From assembly GCA_964418125.1 (NCBI GenBank), contig CAYQKY010000017.1, positions 21,513 through 85,512 of the forward strand: a stretch of 64,000 bases of DNA, in the 5' to 3' direction. Origin of the DNA: JACJXW01 sp964418125. Lineage in GTDB: Bacteria > Bacteroidota > Bacteroidia > Chitinophagales > Saprospiraceae. A model generated the notes under the pieces. That model saw nothing but the letters and a program-made list of their open reading frames with translations. It was not told where the DNA came from and ran no database searches. Position numbers and translations under genes: made by a program. Positions 1-8,110 of the stretch are shown one piece after another; the stretch's first letter is position 1; each line of letters opens with the position of its first letter.

Positions 1-609
1 TGGATCAGCGAGCGCCTGGTTCAGGATTTCAAGGAAGGCGACGAGCGCTTTACCCGCAATTTTGAGGTGTACGAAACTCCAGAGGTGAACGCTGCCGGAC
101 GTGGTATTCAGTATGGAACCCGCTACGGGTTTATTTCCATCGAAAATGGCGGCGATTATGCTTCCACTACCGCCGGCTTGGCTTCCCTGCCCGTTGGGGG
201 CACCTGGGAAGAAGCTTACCTCATGCGGGCCGAAGCGCTGATCCAGACCGGCAAGGTTGACGAAGGCCTTGCCCTGATCGACGAAGTGCGCAATGCTCAG
301 AACGCCGGCCTGGACGCAGTCGCCAATACCGGCCTGAGCCAGGAAGAAGCCTACGAGGAACTCCGCAGAGAGCGCCGCATCGGCCTGCTGTTGCGCGGCA
401 TGTCCTTCTACGACGCCCGCCGCTGGGGCCTGACCGAACCGCTGGAAGAAGGCGGCGGCCGCGAAGGATGCGTCGTTCTCGACGCTGCCGGCAACCTGAA
501 CACCAACGCTACTTTCGACTACAACTACCTCGACTACTGGGGGGTGCCGGACAACGAGCTGGACTTTAACATTCCAAGCGAAGGTTCGGCCAGTGTAGAC
601 CCGATATAG
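1..609 (+). CDS. SusD/RagB family outer-membrane lipoprotein, C-terminal part (5' end outside window)
   Basis: The open frame enters from the left edge and ends at a TAG at 607-609, so only about 200 C-terminal residues are present. The segment GGTWEEAYLMRAEALIQTGK followed by LRRERRIGLLLRG and FYDARRWG is the TPR-like region and the RRER...R.FDLRRWG block typical of SusD C-termini. SusD proteins are lipoproteins on the cell surface that bind glycans or peptides and sit as a lid on a SusC TonB-dependent channel. The SusC partner would be expected upstream, outside the window. A hairpin terminator follows at 664-703. The substrate cannot be told from this fragment. Confidence 0.85.
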   Translation, partial: WISERLVQDFKEGDERFTRNFEVYETPEVNAAGRGIQYGTRYGFISIENGGDYASTTAGLASLPVGGTWEEAYLMRAEALIQTGKVDEGLALIDEVRNAQNAGLDAVANTGLSQEEAYEELRRERRIGLLLRGMSFYDARRWGLTEPLEEGGGREGCVVLDAAGNLNTNATFDYNYLDYWGVPDNELDFNIPSEGSASVDPI

Positions 610-663
610 TGAGTCAGGTTTTGGGTTCCGGGCCTTAGGTTTTAGGCCGCGGAGCTAAGTTGG

Positions 664-703
664 GCGGGCTATCCGGAGTTTCGGGGTAGCCCGCTCTGTT
701 TTC
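664..703 (+). terminator. Intrinsic terminator after the susD-like gene
   Basis: The 8-bp stem GCGGGCTA (664-671) pairs with TAGCCCGC (687-694) around a 15-base loop and is followed by TCTGTTTTC. It lies 55 bases after the SusD stop codon on the same strand. Confidence 0.7.
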
Positions 704-740
704 GGACGGCCCCACTTTCAAGTGGGCCGTAGTAGAATGA
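699..740 (+). repeat. Palindromic repeat, copy 1
   Basis: A T-run and CGG lead into the palindrome at 706-730 (ACGGCCC...GGGCCGT, inner ACTT/AAGT), followed by AGTAG. It matches three other places in the window (951-986, 28001-28026, 34352-34394) in the order T-run, CGGACGG, ACNTTNANGT, GGCCCGT, AGTA. The T-run precedes the hairpin, so it is not a terminator in this orientation. Confidence 0.65.
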
Positions 741-954
741 TGGACGTGTTCTTGAGAACTACCGGCGCTCCCATTGAGTCTCTGTAAAACTACCCAAATG
801 AGTGGCGTTTGGAATTCCTGTAAGCCTTAACTTGGTACTTTCTGCAATTAGTGAGCTATTTCAACAAGGCGAGGTTTACAGATTTTATAAATGAGAGTTT
901 TTTCTTACTAATCCGAATGTTGCCGCACAGTGTGATGTGCGGCAACTTTTTTTT
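740..954 (+). ncRNA. Candidate small RNA ending at an orphan terminator
   Basis: No coding frame is recognisable between the first palindromic repeat and the strong terminator at 919-954, although the SusD gene already has its own terminator upstream at 664. A separate transcript is therefore possible. I cannot fix its 5' end: no clear TTTG / TAnnTTTG promoter pair with normal spacing is seen. The alternative is a second, backup terminator for the SusD operon. The call rests only on terminator position. Confidence 0.2.
919..954 (+). terminator. Strong intrinsic terminator without an obvious gene
   Basis: A perfect 10-bp stem, GTTGCCGCAC (919-928) with GTGCGGCAAC (937-946), has an 8-base loop and is followed by eight Ts (947-954). 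The nearest upstream gene on this strand ends 310 bases earlier and has its own terminator. Confidence 0.8.
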
Positions 955-986
955 GGACGGGTTACATTTATGTGGCCCGTAGTAAG
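951..986 (+). repeat. Palindromic repeat, copy 2
   Basis: The T-run of the preceding terminator runs into GGACGGG, then the palindrome 957-980 (ACGGG...CCCGT outer arms, ACAT/ATGT inner arms) and AGTAAG. The layout is the same as copy 1, with a partly different core. Confidence 0.65.
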
Positions 987-1093
987 TCGTCTCCAACTCG
1001 ATTCATTTTTAAAGCCACGAAGGCTCTAACCGGGGCTAAGACTCGAAGATGCACCAAAGTTTCCCTGATGCTTCGGCGGAATTGAGTGGGAAT

Positions 1094-1125
1094 AAAAAAG
1101 CCTGCCGGAGAAGACAGGCTTTTTT
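1094..1125. terminator. Bidirectional intrinsic terminator
   Basis: AAAAAAGCCTG (1094-1104) and CAGGCTTTTTT (1115-1125) form a stem flanked by A and T tracts, so it can terminate transcription in both directions. It would end the large minus-strand gene whose stop codon is at 1267. Confidence 0.75.
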
Positions 1126-1205
1126 ATAATACGGCGGGAATTGCCAAAAGGCGGCTGGCTCCTGAACGCCAGGGCGCGAAGCCATGCTTGCCGCCCCTCT
1201 CCGCC

Positions 1206-1258
1206 GCTGCTTGTTTGTTGCTGTCTCCGGGAATCGAAAAGCGCAACAAACAAGCAGC
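1206..1258. repeat. Inverted repeat, 16-bp perfect arms
   Basis: GCTGCTTGTTTGTTGC (1206-1221) is exactly complementary to 1243-1258 across a 21-base loop. It lies just past the stop codon of the 1267-4398 gene and lacks a T-run, unlike an ordinary terminator. The TTGTTTGTTG/CAACAAACAA words recur at 14250-14301 and 22004-22070. Confidence 0.8.
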
Positions 1259-1266
1259 AAACAGAT

Positions 1267-4200
1267 CTACCAGGCAGGGATGATGTTCAGGCCGAAGGTG
1301 CCATTACCAAGCTTTACCTCATTTTCCGTCATGATAGGGAAGGCGTAGTAAGGCTCCAGCACCATGGCGCCGAAGAGGTTGACCCTCATGGAGACGCCGG
1401 TACTGAATATCGGCTTGGCTTCGTAGTAGTTCAGTATGGGTTCGCCGGTCGGGCCTTTGATGGGATTGCCTTCGCCGTCGAGCAAAGGAATGTCTCCGTC
1501 AAACTGGTCGAAGTCATACCAGGCTACGCCGCCGTCGAGGAACAGGGCCAGCTCGGTGAAAAAGATCCCGGATTTGATCAGGGCCAGCCGCTCGGGCCCG
1601 CTGAAAGGCACCCTGACCTCAACATTGGAGACCAGCATCTTACTTCCGAACAGTTCGTCGATGGCTCTGCCGTTATCACCCAGAAAATCGCCCACATTGC
1701 CGGTATTGTACCCGCGCACATACCAGGAACTACCGATAAACATGGGGTATAGTTCTTCGCTTCCGTTGCCATACCGGCCGTAGTGCAGGGCGCGGAAGGC
1801 CAGCCCGAAGTGGTTAAAGAATTTATATCGGCGGTAATCGGCCGTGGCAAACCAGAAGTCGAACTCACCGAAGTATTTGTCCATTCCTGCGCGGAAGCGC
1901 CGCCCGTCCAGCGGCCCCACTATTCCAAAGACGGCATTGTCGCCAACAAAGGCTGCGCCGGTAGTGATGAGGTTGAAACCGCCGAAGCCGGCATCATCCA
2001 CCTTTTCGCGTTCCTGTCCGATGAGGCTGCCGATGAACCGCCCGTCCGTCTGATAATAGTTGACGTAGCGGTCCACGCGGGAGCTGTAGCGGGTGAAAGA
2101 GGCGCTTCCTTCTACCCGCAGCGTGGTAGAAAAGGGATAATAGGCAAAGGCGCTGGCCTGGTCCTGAAAGATGCGTTCCACAAAGAAAGTATCGGCTACG
2201 ACCAGGGTAGTGAGGTCGTCACTGATGGGGAGTTCTTCAAAGCCCCTTCCGCCAAAGCCGAAGCTACGGAAAGGGATATGGGAAATGGACCCACCCCAGT
2301 TGAGGCGCCGGTCGCGGTTGATATAGGCTACGGCCCCGCCGAAGTCGGTGATCTCTCCGTTGAGGGCCAGGCTGGCAAACAGCTGGTTGTCGCCGAGGAT
2401 GTCGCTGAACAGCATATCTACGCCGCCGGCCAGGCCGGTCTGTGTGCCGAAGGTGTTGCTGGTCCCTACGCCTACACCGGCGGACCCTCCGACGTAATCG
2501 AGCTGAAACTTGGGCTTGTAGGGGATCAAAGCCAGGCTCGTATCGGCAACCTCAGCGGTAGGAGAGAGTTGCCGTAGCTGCCGGTCGACCAGGTCCGGGG
2601 CGCGGGGGTTGACCCTGGGCAGTTCGGCAGCCGTGAAATCGACGTGGTTGGGGTCAACTTCCCGGTACAGGAAATCGCCGGGGCTGGCGCGATAGACGGA
2701 ATACCCTTTCTGGGAGAAGTAAGTATACAGGATGCGGTCGCGCCGCTCTGCGATACTGATGGCCGGAGCGTAGTGGGTAATGCCGCTCACGCCGGTGACC
2801 AGGTCCGTCAGCTGATATACTTTCCCGGTCCTGGGTTCGAATTGATAGAGGTTGCGGTAGCCATCCCGGTTGGACATGAAAATGATGTTGCCGGCCGTAT
2901 CGAGTACGGGGTTGAGGTTGTCGGCGCCCGGGAATACTTCGTAGTTGGTGATGGCGCCGGTGCTGAGGTCCAGGCGGGCCAGGTTGAAGTACCAGCTGCC
3001 ATTGACGCGGCCTCGTTCGCGGCTCAGCTGGTCGGAGGAAAATACGAGGTAGGATCCGTCATCCGACCAGCGGGGGTGCATTTCGGAAAAAATGTCATCG
3101 GTCAGTTGCTCAACCTGGCCGCTGCGGATATTGACCGAATAAAGGTCTGTCTGCCCTTCCACCAAGCCGACGACGGTGATGGTTTTTCCGTCGGGCGACC
3201 AGGTAGGGTTACTGAAGGACTGTACGCCATCGATGGGCAGTTCCTTGATGGTTTTTCCGGATAGCGCTTCCTTTATGATCAGGATATTGCGGCCCTTACT
3301 GATGGCCACGAAGGCAAACTCCTTGCTGTCGGGCGACCAGGTGCCGGAAGACTCGATGTAGTTGAAATCGTCGATATGCCCGGCCTTACGGCTGCTGGCT
3401 ACTTTCTTGATGATCTCTCCCGTCCGGGCGTCGGCGACGAAGAGGTCGATGGAGAAGAGGTCTTTCTCGGAAAGGAAGATGACATACCGGCCATTGGGGC
3501 TGATCTCCGGAGCGATGTTGATCTCGCCGGCGTTCTCTTTGCTGAGCAGTTGTTTGCCCACCTGCCGGTCTTCTTTGGCATCGCCGATGAATTTCCCGAA
3601 GTGGGCTTTGACGGCCTGTACCCAGAGGTCGGAAAGGTTCTTCTGGCTCATGTTGAGCTCCTGCAAACAAGCTGCTTCCAGCCCGTACTTGGCGGTGGCC
3701 AGGAAAAAGGGCGCGATGATATTGTCGCCTTTGAGGCCGGTCAGGAAGGCCCAGAACACCTGTCCGTAGCGGTAAGGGAAGTATTCGGGGTTCTGCAGGT
3801 CCTTGAGGGTGGGCACGTCATCGCGCAGCACGGCGTCGCGCATCCACATGGCGGTGTGGGCGTCAACACTGCCGATGGACATGTACTCCGCCAGGCCCTC
3901 TACCATCCAGAGAGGCAGGTTGCCCAGGTTGCGCAGAGAGGTGGAGTCTCCACCGAGGATCATATTGTACTGAAAGGCGTGCACCAGTTCGTGCCCCAGC
4001 ACGTGGTGGCTTTGCTGGTGAGACATGGCAAGTGGCAGTACCACCCGGTTCTTAAGGGCTTCCGTCACGCCTCCGGTCCCCACACCGATATTTCCGGAAA
4101 TGGTATTGGTCTGCTGGAAGTCCGCATGGTTGTTGTACAGCACAATGGGGTTGCGCGCTTTGATGGTATCGGCCAGAATGCGCTGGTGCATATTGTACCA

Positions 4201-4398
4201 CTGTTCGGCCTCCAGGGTATACTCCTTCAGCCGCTCGGGGTTGTCGAGGTAGTGGTAGATCTCGAAATGAGGGGATTGGTAAACGTCAAATTCAAAGTCT
4301 TCGTAATTGGCTTTATTTCTTCCGAAGTATTGTGCCTGCAGTCCGGTTACTGCCAGGAGCATTACCAGGAGCCATAGGCCAGTTCTTCTCGCTTTCAT
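1267..4398 (-). CDS. Large outer-membrane protein: metalloprotease-like domain, TolB-like propeller and surface-antigen-like barrel
   Basis: A 1043-residue protein starting with a signal peptide (cleavage after about residue 22, LQA|QYF). Residues 136-140 are HELVH, an HExxH zinc motif, and WMVEGLAEY near 166-172 offers the downstream glutamate ligand of gluzincin (peptidase MA-like) enzymes. From about 290 to 580 several WSPDGK/WSDDGS repeats mark a TolB-like beta-propeller (PD40). The remainder, about 640-1043, is rich in alternating aromatic strands and ends NIIPAW, as expected for a D15/BamA-type barrel. A plausible role is a cell-surface protease or assembly factor anchored by its own barrel. 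The substrate is unknown. It is monocistronic, with terminator structures at 1094-1125. Confidence 0.75.
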   Translation of the reverse strand: MKARRTGLWLLVMLLAVTGLQAQYFGRNKANYEDFEFDVYQSPHFEIYHYLDNPERLKEYTLEAEQWYNMHQRILADTIKARNPIVLYNNHADFQQTNTISGNIGVGTGGVTEALKNRVVLPLAMSHQQSHHVLGHELVHAFQYNMILGGDSTSLRNLGNLPLWMVEGLAEYMSIGSVDAHTAMWMRDAVLRDDVPTLKDLQNPEYFPYRYGQVFWAFLTGLKGDNIIAPFFLATAKYGLEAACLQELNMSQKNLSDLWVQAVKAHFGKFIGDAKEDRQVGKQLLSKENAGEINIAPEISPNGRYVIFLSEKDLFSIDLFVADARTGEIIKKVASSRKAGHIDDFNYIESSGTWSPDSKEFAFVAISKGRNILIIKEALSGKTIKELPIDGVQSFSNPTWSPDGKTITVVGLVEGQTDLYSVNIRSGQVEQLTDDIFSEMHPRWSDDGSYLVFSSDQLSRERGRVNGSWYFNLARLDLSTGAITNYEVFPGADNLNPVLDTAGNIIFMSNRDGYRNLYQFEPRTGKVYQLTDLVTGVSGITHYAPAISIAERRDRILYTYFSQKGYSVYRASPGDFLYREVDPNHVDFTAAELPRVNPRAPDLVDRQLRQLSPTAEVADTSLALIPYKPKFQLDYVGGSAGVGVGTSNTFGTQTGLAGGVDMLFSDILGDNQLFASLALNGEITDFGGAVAYINRDRRLNWGGSISHIPFRSFGFGGRGFEELPISDDLTTLVVADTFFVERIFQDQASAFAYYPFSTTLRVEGSASFTRYSSRVDRYVNYYQTDGRFIGSLIGQEREKVDDAGFGGFNLITTGAAFVGDNAVFGIVGPLDGRRFRAGMDKYFGEFDFWFATADYRRYKFFNHFGLAFRALHYGRYGNGSEELYPMFIGSSWYVRGYNTGNVGDFLGDNGRAIDELFGSKMLVSNVEVRVPFSGPERLALIKSGIFFTELALFLDGGVAWYDFDQFDGDIPLLDGEGNPIKGPTGEPILNYYEAKPIFSTGVSMRVNLFGAMVLEPYYAFPIMTENEVKLGNGTFGLNIIPAW

Positions 4399-4716
4399 AT
4401 CGTTTTAGTTTTTTCTCTCACCCCCTGATGTTGATTCAGGAGTGGCATTTAATGAAGATTGTTTTTCATTGGCCGCATTCGGCCTGGAAATTATCGGGGA
4501 ATTATTGGAAGCAGAACAAACGTTCTGCGTTTCTTAGATAACAAGTGTTAAAGCGCCAAAGTGCGGCCGATAGTGTACCTTTCTAGTTAAAATTCTCTTA
4601 AACCTTATTTTTCAGCTAAAACCCCGACAAATCAGCCGGTTACACCCAACGTTCCGCATCTTTTCAGCGTCTTTTTTAAATTTTGTGTTTCTTTGAGCCG
4701 GACAAATGAAGAGTTT
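4399..4716. other. Divergent intergenic region
   Basis: 318 bases between two divergent starts hold the promoters of both flanking genes. Small hairpins such as CAGAAC-AAAC-GTTCTG (4512-4527) are visible. TTAAATTTTG near 4677 resembles a TAnnTTTG -7 box with one extra base. I see no coding sequence or RNA gene. Confidence 0.5.
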
Positions 4717-6495
4717 ATGCGCTACTGCCGAAAGCTTTTTGCGTGCATATTGTTGGTTTTTTTGCTGCCCCTCCCCTTTGCTCTTCCGGCACAACCGGGC
4801 GCCCTGCGGGCTCCTTTCGAACGGGACAGCAATACGACTGCCACCTATTTTGAAACCATTGCTTTCTATGAGGCCCTTTCTTCCAAATATCCGCAGCTCC
4901 GGCTGGAAGCCCACGGCAGTACCGACAGCGGCTTTCCCTTGCACCTGGCCGTTCTTTCTACCGATGGAACCTTCACTCCGGAGGCGGCGAGGGCCATTGG
5001 CAAGCAAGTGCTTTTCATTCTCAACGCCATCCACCCCGGAGAACCATGCGGGGTAGACGCCACCATGATCCTTTATCGCGATCTTTTGGAGGATGCTTCC
5101 TGGCGGCCCTTTCTCGAAAAGCTGGTTATTGTTGCCGTTCCGTTCTACAATATCGGCGGAGGCCTCAACCGAGGGCCTTACAGCCGCGCCAACCAGAACG
5201 GGCCCAAAGCCTACGGCTTTCGCGGCAACGCCAAAAACCTGGACCTCAACCGCGATTTCGTAAAGTGTGACTCGCGCAATGCCCAAACGTTCAATCAGGT
5301 TTTTTCCGGCTGGCAGCCCGATATTCTGGTCGATACCCACTCTTCCGACGGGGCGGATTACCAGTACACTATGACCCTGGTGCCGCCTCAAACCGATAAG
5401 CTGGATACCTTTCTTTCCAATTACCTCGACGAAGAACTTCTCCCCCGGCTGTACCGCGATATGGAAAAGGCCGGATGGGAAATGGCGCCTTATGTTAATG
5501 CCCGGGATACTCCCGATAAGGGCATCTTCGGCTTTCTCGACCGGGCCCGCTATTCTTCCGGCTATGCCGCGCTGCATAACACCATCGGCTTTATGTCGGA
5601 AGCGCATATGTGGAAACCCTTCAAAGACAGGGTACAAGGCACCTATGCCTTCCTTTCTGTTGTCATCAAAGCAATGCACGAACAGAAGAACGCACTGCGG
5701 GAAGCCCGGGAAAATGCCGGAAAGCATGCTCAGGAACAGGAAGCCTTTGCCCTCGAATGGAAGGCCGACACTTCTCGTTCGGACACCATCACCTTCAAAG
5801 GTTATGAAGCAGGGTATAAAAAAAGCGAGGTCTCCGGCCTCGGCCGACTGTACTATAACCGCAATGCCCCCTACGTAAAGGAAATTTCCTACTTCCGGTA
5901 TTATCTGGCAACGGACAGCGCCCGTCGCCCCTATGCTTACCTCATTCCACAGGCCTATACGGAAGTAGTGGGCCGCCTGCGCTGGAACGGCGTCGAGGTG
6001 CATCGCCTGGAGGAAGAGGTGAAACTGGAAGCGGAATTCTCCTACATTGAAAAATATGAAACTGTGAGAGGCCCCTACGAGGGCCACTATCTGCATTATG
6101 ATGTCGAAACAAGGGAAGAGCGGCAGCCTTACATCTTTCGCCGGGGGGATTACGTGGTATTCCCGGCCCAGCCGGCCATCCGGTACATCATGGAAACCCT
6201 GGAACCCAAAGGAGCGGATTCCTTTTTCGCCTGGAATTTTTTCGACGGCATCCTCGCGCAAAAGGAGTATTTTGACAGCTATATCTTTGAAGAAACGGCG
6301 GCGGAGCTGCTCCGAAACGACCCTGCCCTGCAGCAGGCGCTCGAACAAAAACGAGCGGAGGATGAAGAATTCGCCCGATCCGCCCGCGCCCAGCTGGATT
6401 TTATCTACCGGCGGTCTCCTTACTACGAACCGACACACAGAAGATATCCGGTGGGGCGGTTGTGGGAAGAGGTGAGGTTGCCGCTGGAAAAATAG
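4717..6495 (+). CDS. Secreted M14-family zinc carboxypeptidase
   Basis: 592 residues if started at ATG 4717, where MRYCRKLFACILLVFLLPLP gives a clean signal peptide ending near ALPAQ; an in-frame TTG at 4693 would add eight residues in front of it and is less likely. NAIHPGEPCG around residue 103-112 is the HxxE zinc pair (H106, E109). LDLNRDFVK holds the substrate-binding Asn-Arg, and VDTHSSDGADYQ gives the third zinc histidine. These are M14 carboxypeptidase A-like features. The C-terminal 250 residues are not recognised. The protein probably trims peptides in the periplasm or outside the cell. A sodium symporter starts 74 bases downstream on the same strand and may take up products (inference). 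Confidence 0.82.
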   Translation: MRYCRKLFACILLVFLLPLPFALPAQPGALRAPFERDSNTTATYFETIAFYEALSSKYPQLRLEAHGSTDSGFPLHLAVLSTDGTFTPEAARAIGKQVLFILNAIHPGEPCGVDATMILYRDLLEDASWRPFLEKLVIVAVPFYNIGGGLNRGPYSRANQNGPKAYGFRGNAKNLDLNRDFVKCDSRNAQTFNQVFSGWQPDILVDTHSSDGADYQYTMTLVPPQTDKLDTFLSNYLDEELLPRLYRDMEKAGWEMAPYVNARDTPDKGIFGFLDRARYSSGYAALHNTIGFMSEAHMWKPFKDRVQGTYAFLSVVIKAMHEQKNALREARENAGKHAQEQEAFALEWKADTSRSDTITFKGYEAGYKKSEVSGLGRLYYNRNAPYVKEISYFRYYLATDSARRPYAYLIPQAYTEVVGRLRWNGVEVHRLEEEVKLEAEFSYIEKYETVRGPYEGHYLHYDVETREERQPYIFRRGDYVVFPAQPAIRYIMETLEPKGADSFFAWNFFDGILAQKEYFDSYIFEETAAELLRNDPALQQALEQKRAEDEEFARSARAQLDFIYRRSPYYEPTHRRYPVGRLWEEVRLPLEK

Positions 6496-6501
6496 GGAGA
6501 T

Positions 6502-6557
6502 TTGTGTAAATGTATGGCGCCTCTTTTACACATTTACACGATTACACATTTACACAA
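6502..6557. repeat. Word-type inverted repeat after the carboxypeptidase gene
   Basis: TTGTGTAAATGT (6502-6513) is the complement of two tandem copies of ACACATTTACAC on the right (ending at 6538 and 6555). It lies between the carboxypeptidase stop and the symporter start. Confidence 0.65.
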
Positions 6558-6569
6558 CTGATTTCTGCC

Positions 6570-7976
6570 ATGCTCCTAGCCTTCATCATCGTCTACCTCC
6601 TCGTCACTCTGCTCATCGGCTGGTGGGCCTCTACCAAGGTGCATTCCACGCAGGACTTCGTCATCGCCGGGCGCAACCTGCCCATGTTCGTTGCCGCCTG
6701 TGCCCTCTTTGCCACCTGGTTCGGGTCGGAGACCATCATGGGCGCTTCTTCGGAGTTTGTGGAGCACGGGCTGATCGGGGTGGTGGAGGACCCTTTCGGG
6801 GCGGCCCTCTGCCTGGTGCTGGTCGGCGCTTTCTTTGCCCGTCCGCTCTATCGCCTGAACATCCTGACTTTTAACGACTTTTTCCGGCTGCGCTACAGCC
6901 GGGCGGCGGAATTCGTTTCGGCCATTTTCATGGTGCCTTCCTATTTCGGGTGGATTGCGGCGCAGATGGTCGCCATGTCCATCATTCTGGGCGCGATAAC
7001 GGGTATCACGCCTCTTGAGGGCATCATTGTTTGTGCGACGGTAGTGGTGATCTACACTTACATCGGCGGCATGTGGGCTGTATCGGTCACTGATTTTGTA
7101 CAGACGATCATGATCGTCATCGGCCTGCTGCTCATTGCCTGGCAGGTGGGCTCGGCGGCTGGCGGCGTAGGGAAGGTGCTGTCATCTACTCCTGAGGGCT
7201 TCTTTAACTTCCTGCCGGAGGCCAGCTTCGAAGGCATTATCCACTACATCGCCGCCTGGATCACCATCGGGCTGGGCAGTATACCCCAGCAGGATGTTTT
7301 TCAGCGCGTCATGGCGGCCCGCAGCGCCCGGACGGCAGTGACAGCCTCTTACCTGTCCGGTTTCATGTACCTGACCATCGGTTTCATTCCCTTGTTCATC
7401 GGCCTGTGCGGGCACATTCTGTATCCGGAAGAAGGATATGGAGGCGACCCGCAGATGGTCCTTCCATTCATGGTGCTGGAGCACAGCAATATCTTCCTGC
7501 AGATCATGTTTTTCGGAGCGCTGCTGTCCGCCATCCTCAGCACTACCTCCGGCGCGGTGCTGGCGCCGGCCACCGTGATCGGCGAGAATCTGGTGCGCCC
7601 TTACTTCGGGCGCCTTTCCGACAAGCGCCTGCTCCACATCATGCGTCTGTCGGTAGTGGGCGTAGCCCTGGCCTCCGCCACGATGGCCGCCTGGAACCGC
7701 AACATATACGAGCTGGTGGCCCAATCCTCGGCCCTGAGCCTGGTGTCTCTGTTCATTCCGCTCACGGCGGGTTTGTACTGGAAGCGGGCCTCCAATTTCG
7801 GAGCGCTGGCCTCCATCACCACAGGCATGGCGGTTTGGTTGTTGTGCGAGTTCGTCCTGTTTTGCAGCATTCCCAGCCTCATCTGGGGCGGGCTTGCCAG
7901 CCTTGTGGCTATGATAGCGGGCAGCTGGCTGCGGCCCGACCGGTCGTATGTGCAGTTCAGGGAGGCGACGGGGTGA
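6570..7976 (+). CDS. Sodium:solute symporter family protein
   Basis: 468 residues from ATG 6570 (MLLAFIIVYLLVTLLIGWWA); a frame start at 6510 would add 20 residues encoded inside the upstream inverted repeat and is unlikely. About 12-13 hydrophobic segments are visible. Hallmarks of the SSS family (PutP/SglT fold) include STQDFVIAGRNLP in the first cytoplasmic loop, GSETIMGASSEF in TM2, and the conserved SVTDFVQTIMI segment near residue 175. Proteins of this type couple Na+ entry to uptake of sugars, amino acids or other small solutes; the substrate cannot be read from the sequence. It follows the M14 peptidase gene closely. Confidence 0.85.
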   Translation: MLLAFIIVYLLVTLLIGWWASTKVHSTQDFVIAGRNLPMFVAACALFATWFGSETIMGASSEFVEHGLIGVVEDPFGAALCLVLVGAFFARPLYRLNILTFNDFFRLRYSRAAEFVSAIFMVPSYFGWIAAQMVAMSIILGAITGITPLEGIIVCATVVVIYTYIGGMWAVSVTDFVQTIMIVIGLLLIAWQVGSAAGGVGKVLSSTPEGFFNFLPEASFEGIIHYIAAWITIGLGSIPQQDVFQRVMAARSARTAVTASYLSGFMYLTIGFIPLFIGLCGHILYPEEGYGGDPQMVLPFMVLEHSNIFLQIMFFGALLSAILSTTSGAVLAPATVIGENLVRPYFGRLSDKRLLHIMRLSVVGVALASATMAAWNRNIYELVAQSSALSLVSLFIPLTAGLYWKRASNFGALASITTGMAVWLLCEFVLFCSIPSLIWGGLASLVAMIAGSWLRPDRSYVQFREATG

Positions 7977-7980
7977 TGAT

Positions 7981-8110
7981 AGATTTTTGATTTTTGATGT
8001 TTGATGTTTGATTTGCGATTTTAGATTTGCGATTTTTGATGTACCCGACGAGGGCAGCCCCTTTCAGCCACATCAAACATCAAACATCAAAAATCAAACA
8101 TCAAAAATCT
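7981..8110. repeat. Long word-type inverted repeat between convergent genes
   Basis: The left arm (7981-8042) is made of variants of GATTTTTGATGTTT. The right arm (8070-8110) is the complementary ACATCAAACATCAAAAATC series, with a 27-base GC-rich centre. It fills the whole gap between the convergent symporter and GH18 genes. There is no separate terminator, so it may end transcription from both sides (inference). Confidence 0.75.

Noticed and set aside
1086..1283. 65-residue frame across the repeat region after the first minus-strand gene
   Set aside because: It reads through a terminator and the 16-bp inverted repeat, so it is a chance frame.
4612..6438. 608-residue open frame on the minus strand opposite the M14 peptidase gene
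   Set aside because: Opposite-strand shadow of a GC-rich gene: no domain, no leader and repetitive Val/Gly/Phe content, while the plus strand has clear catalytic motifs.
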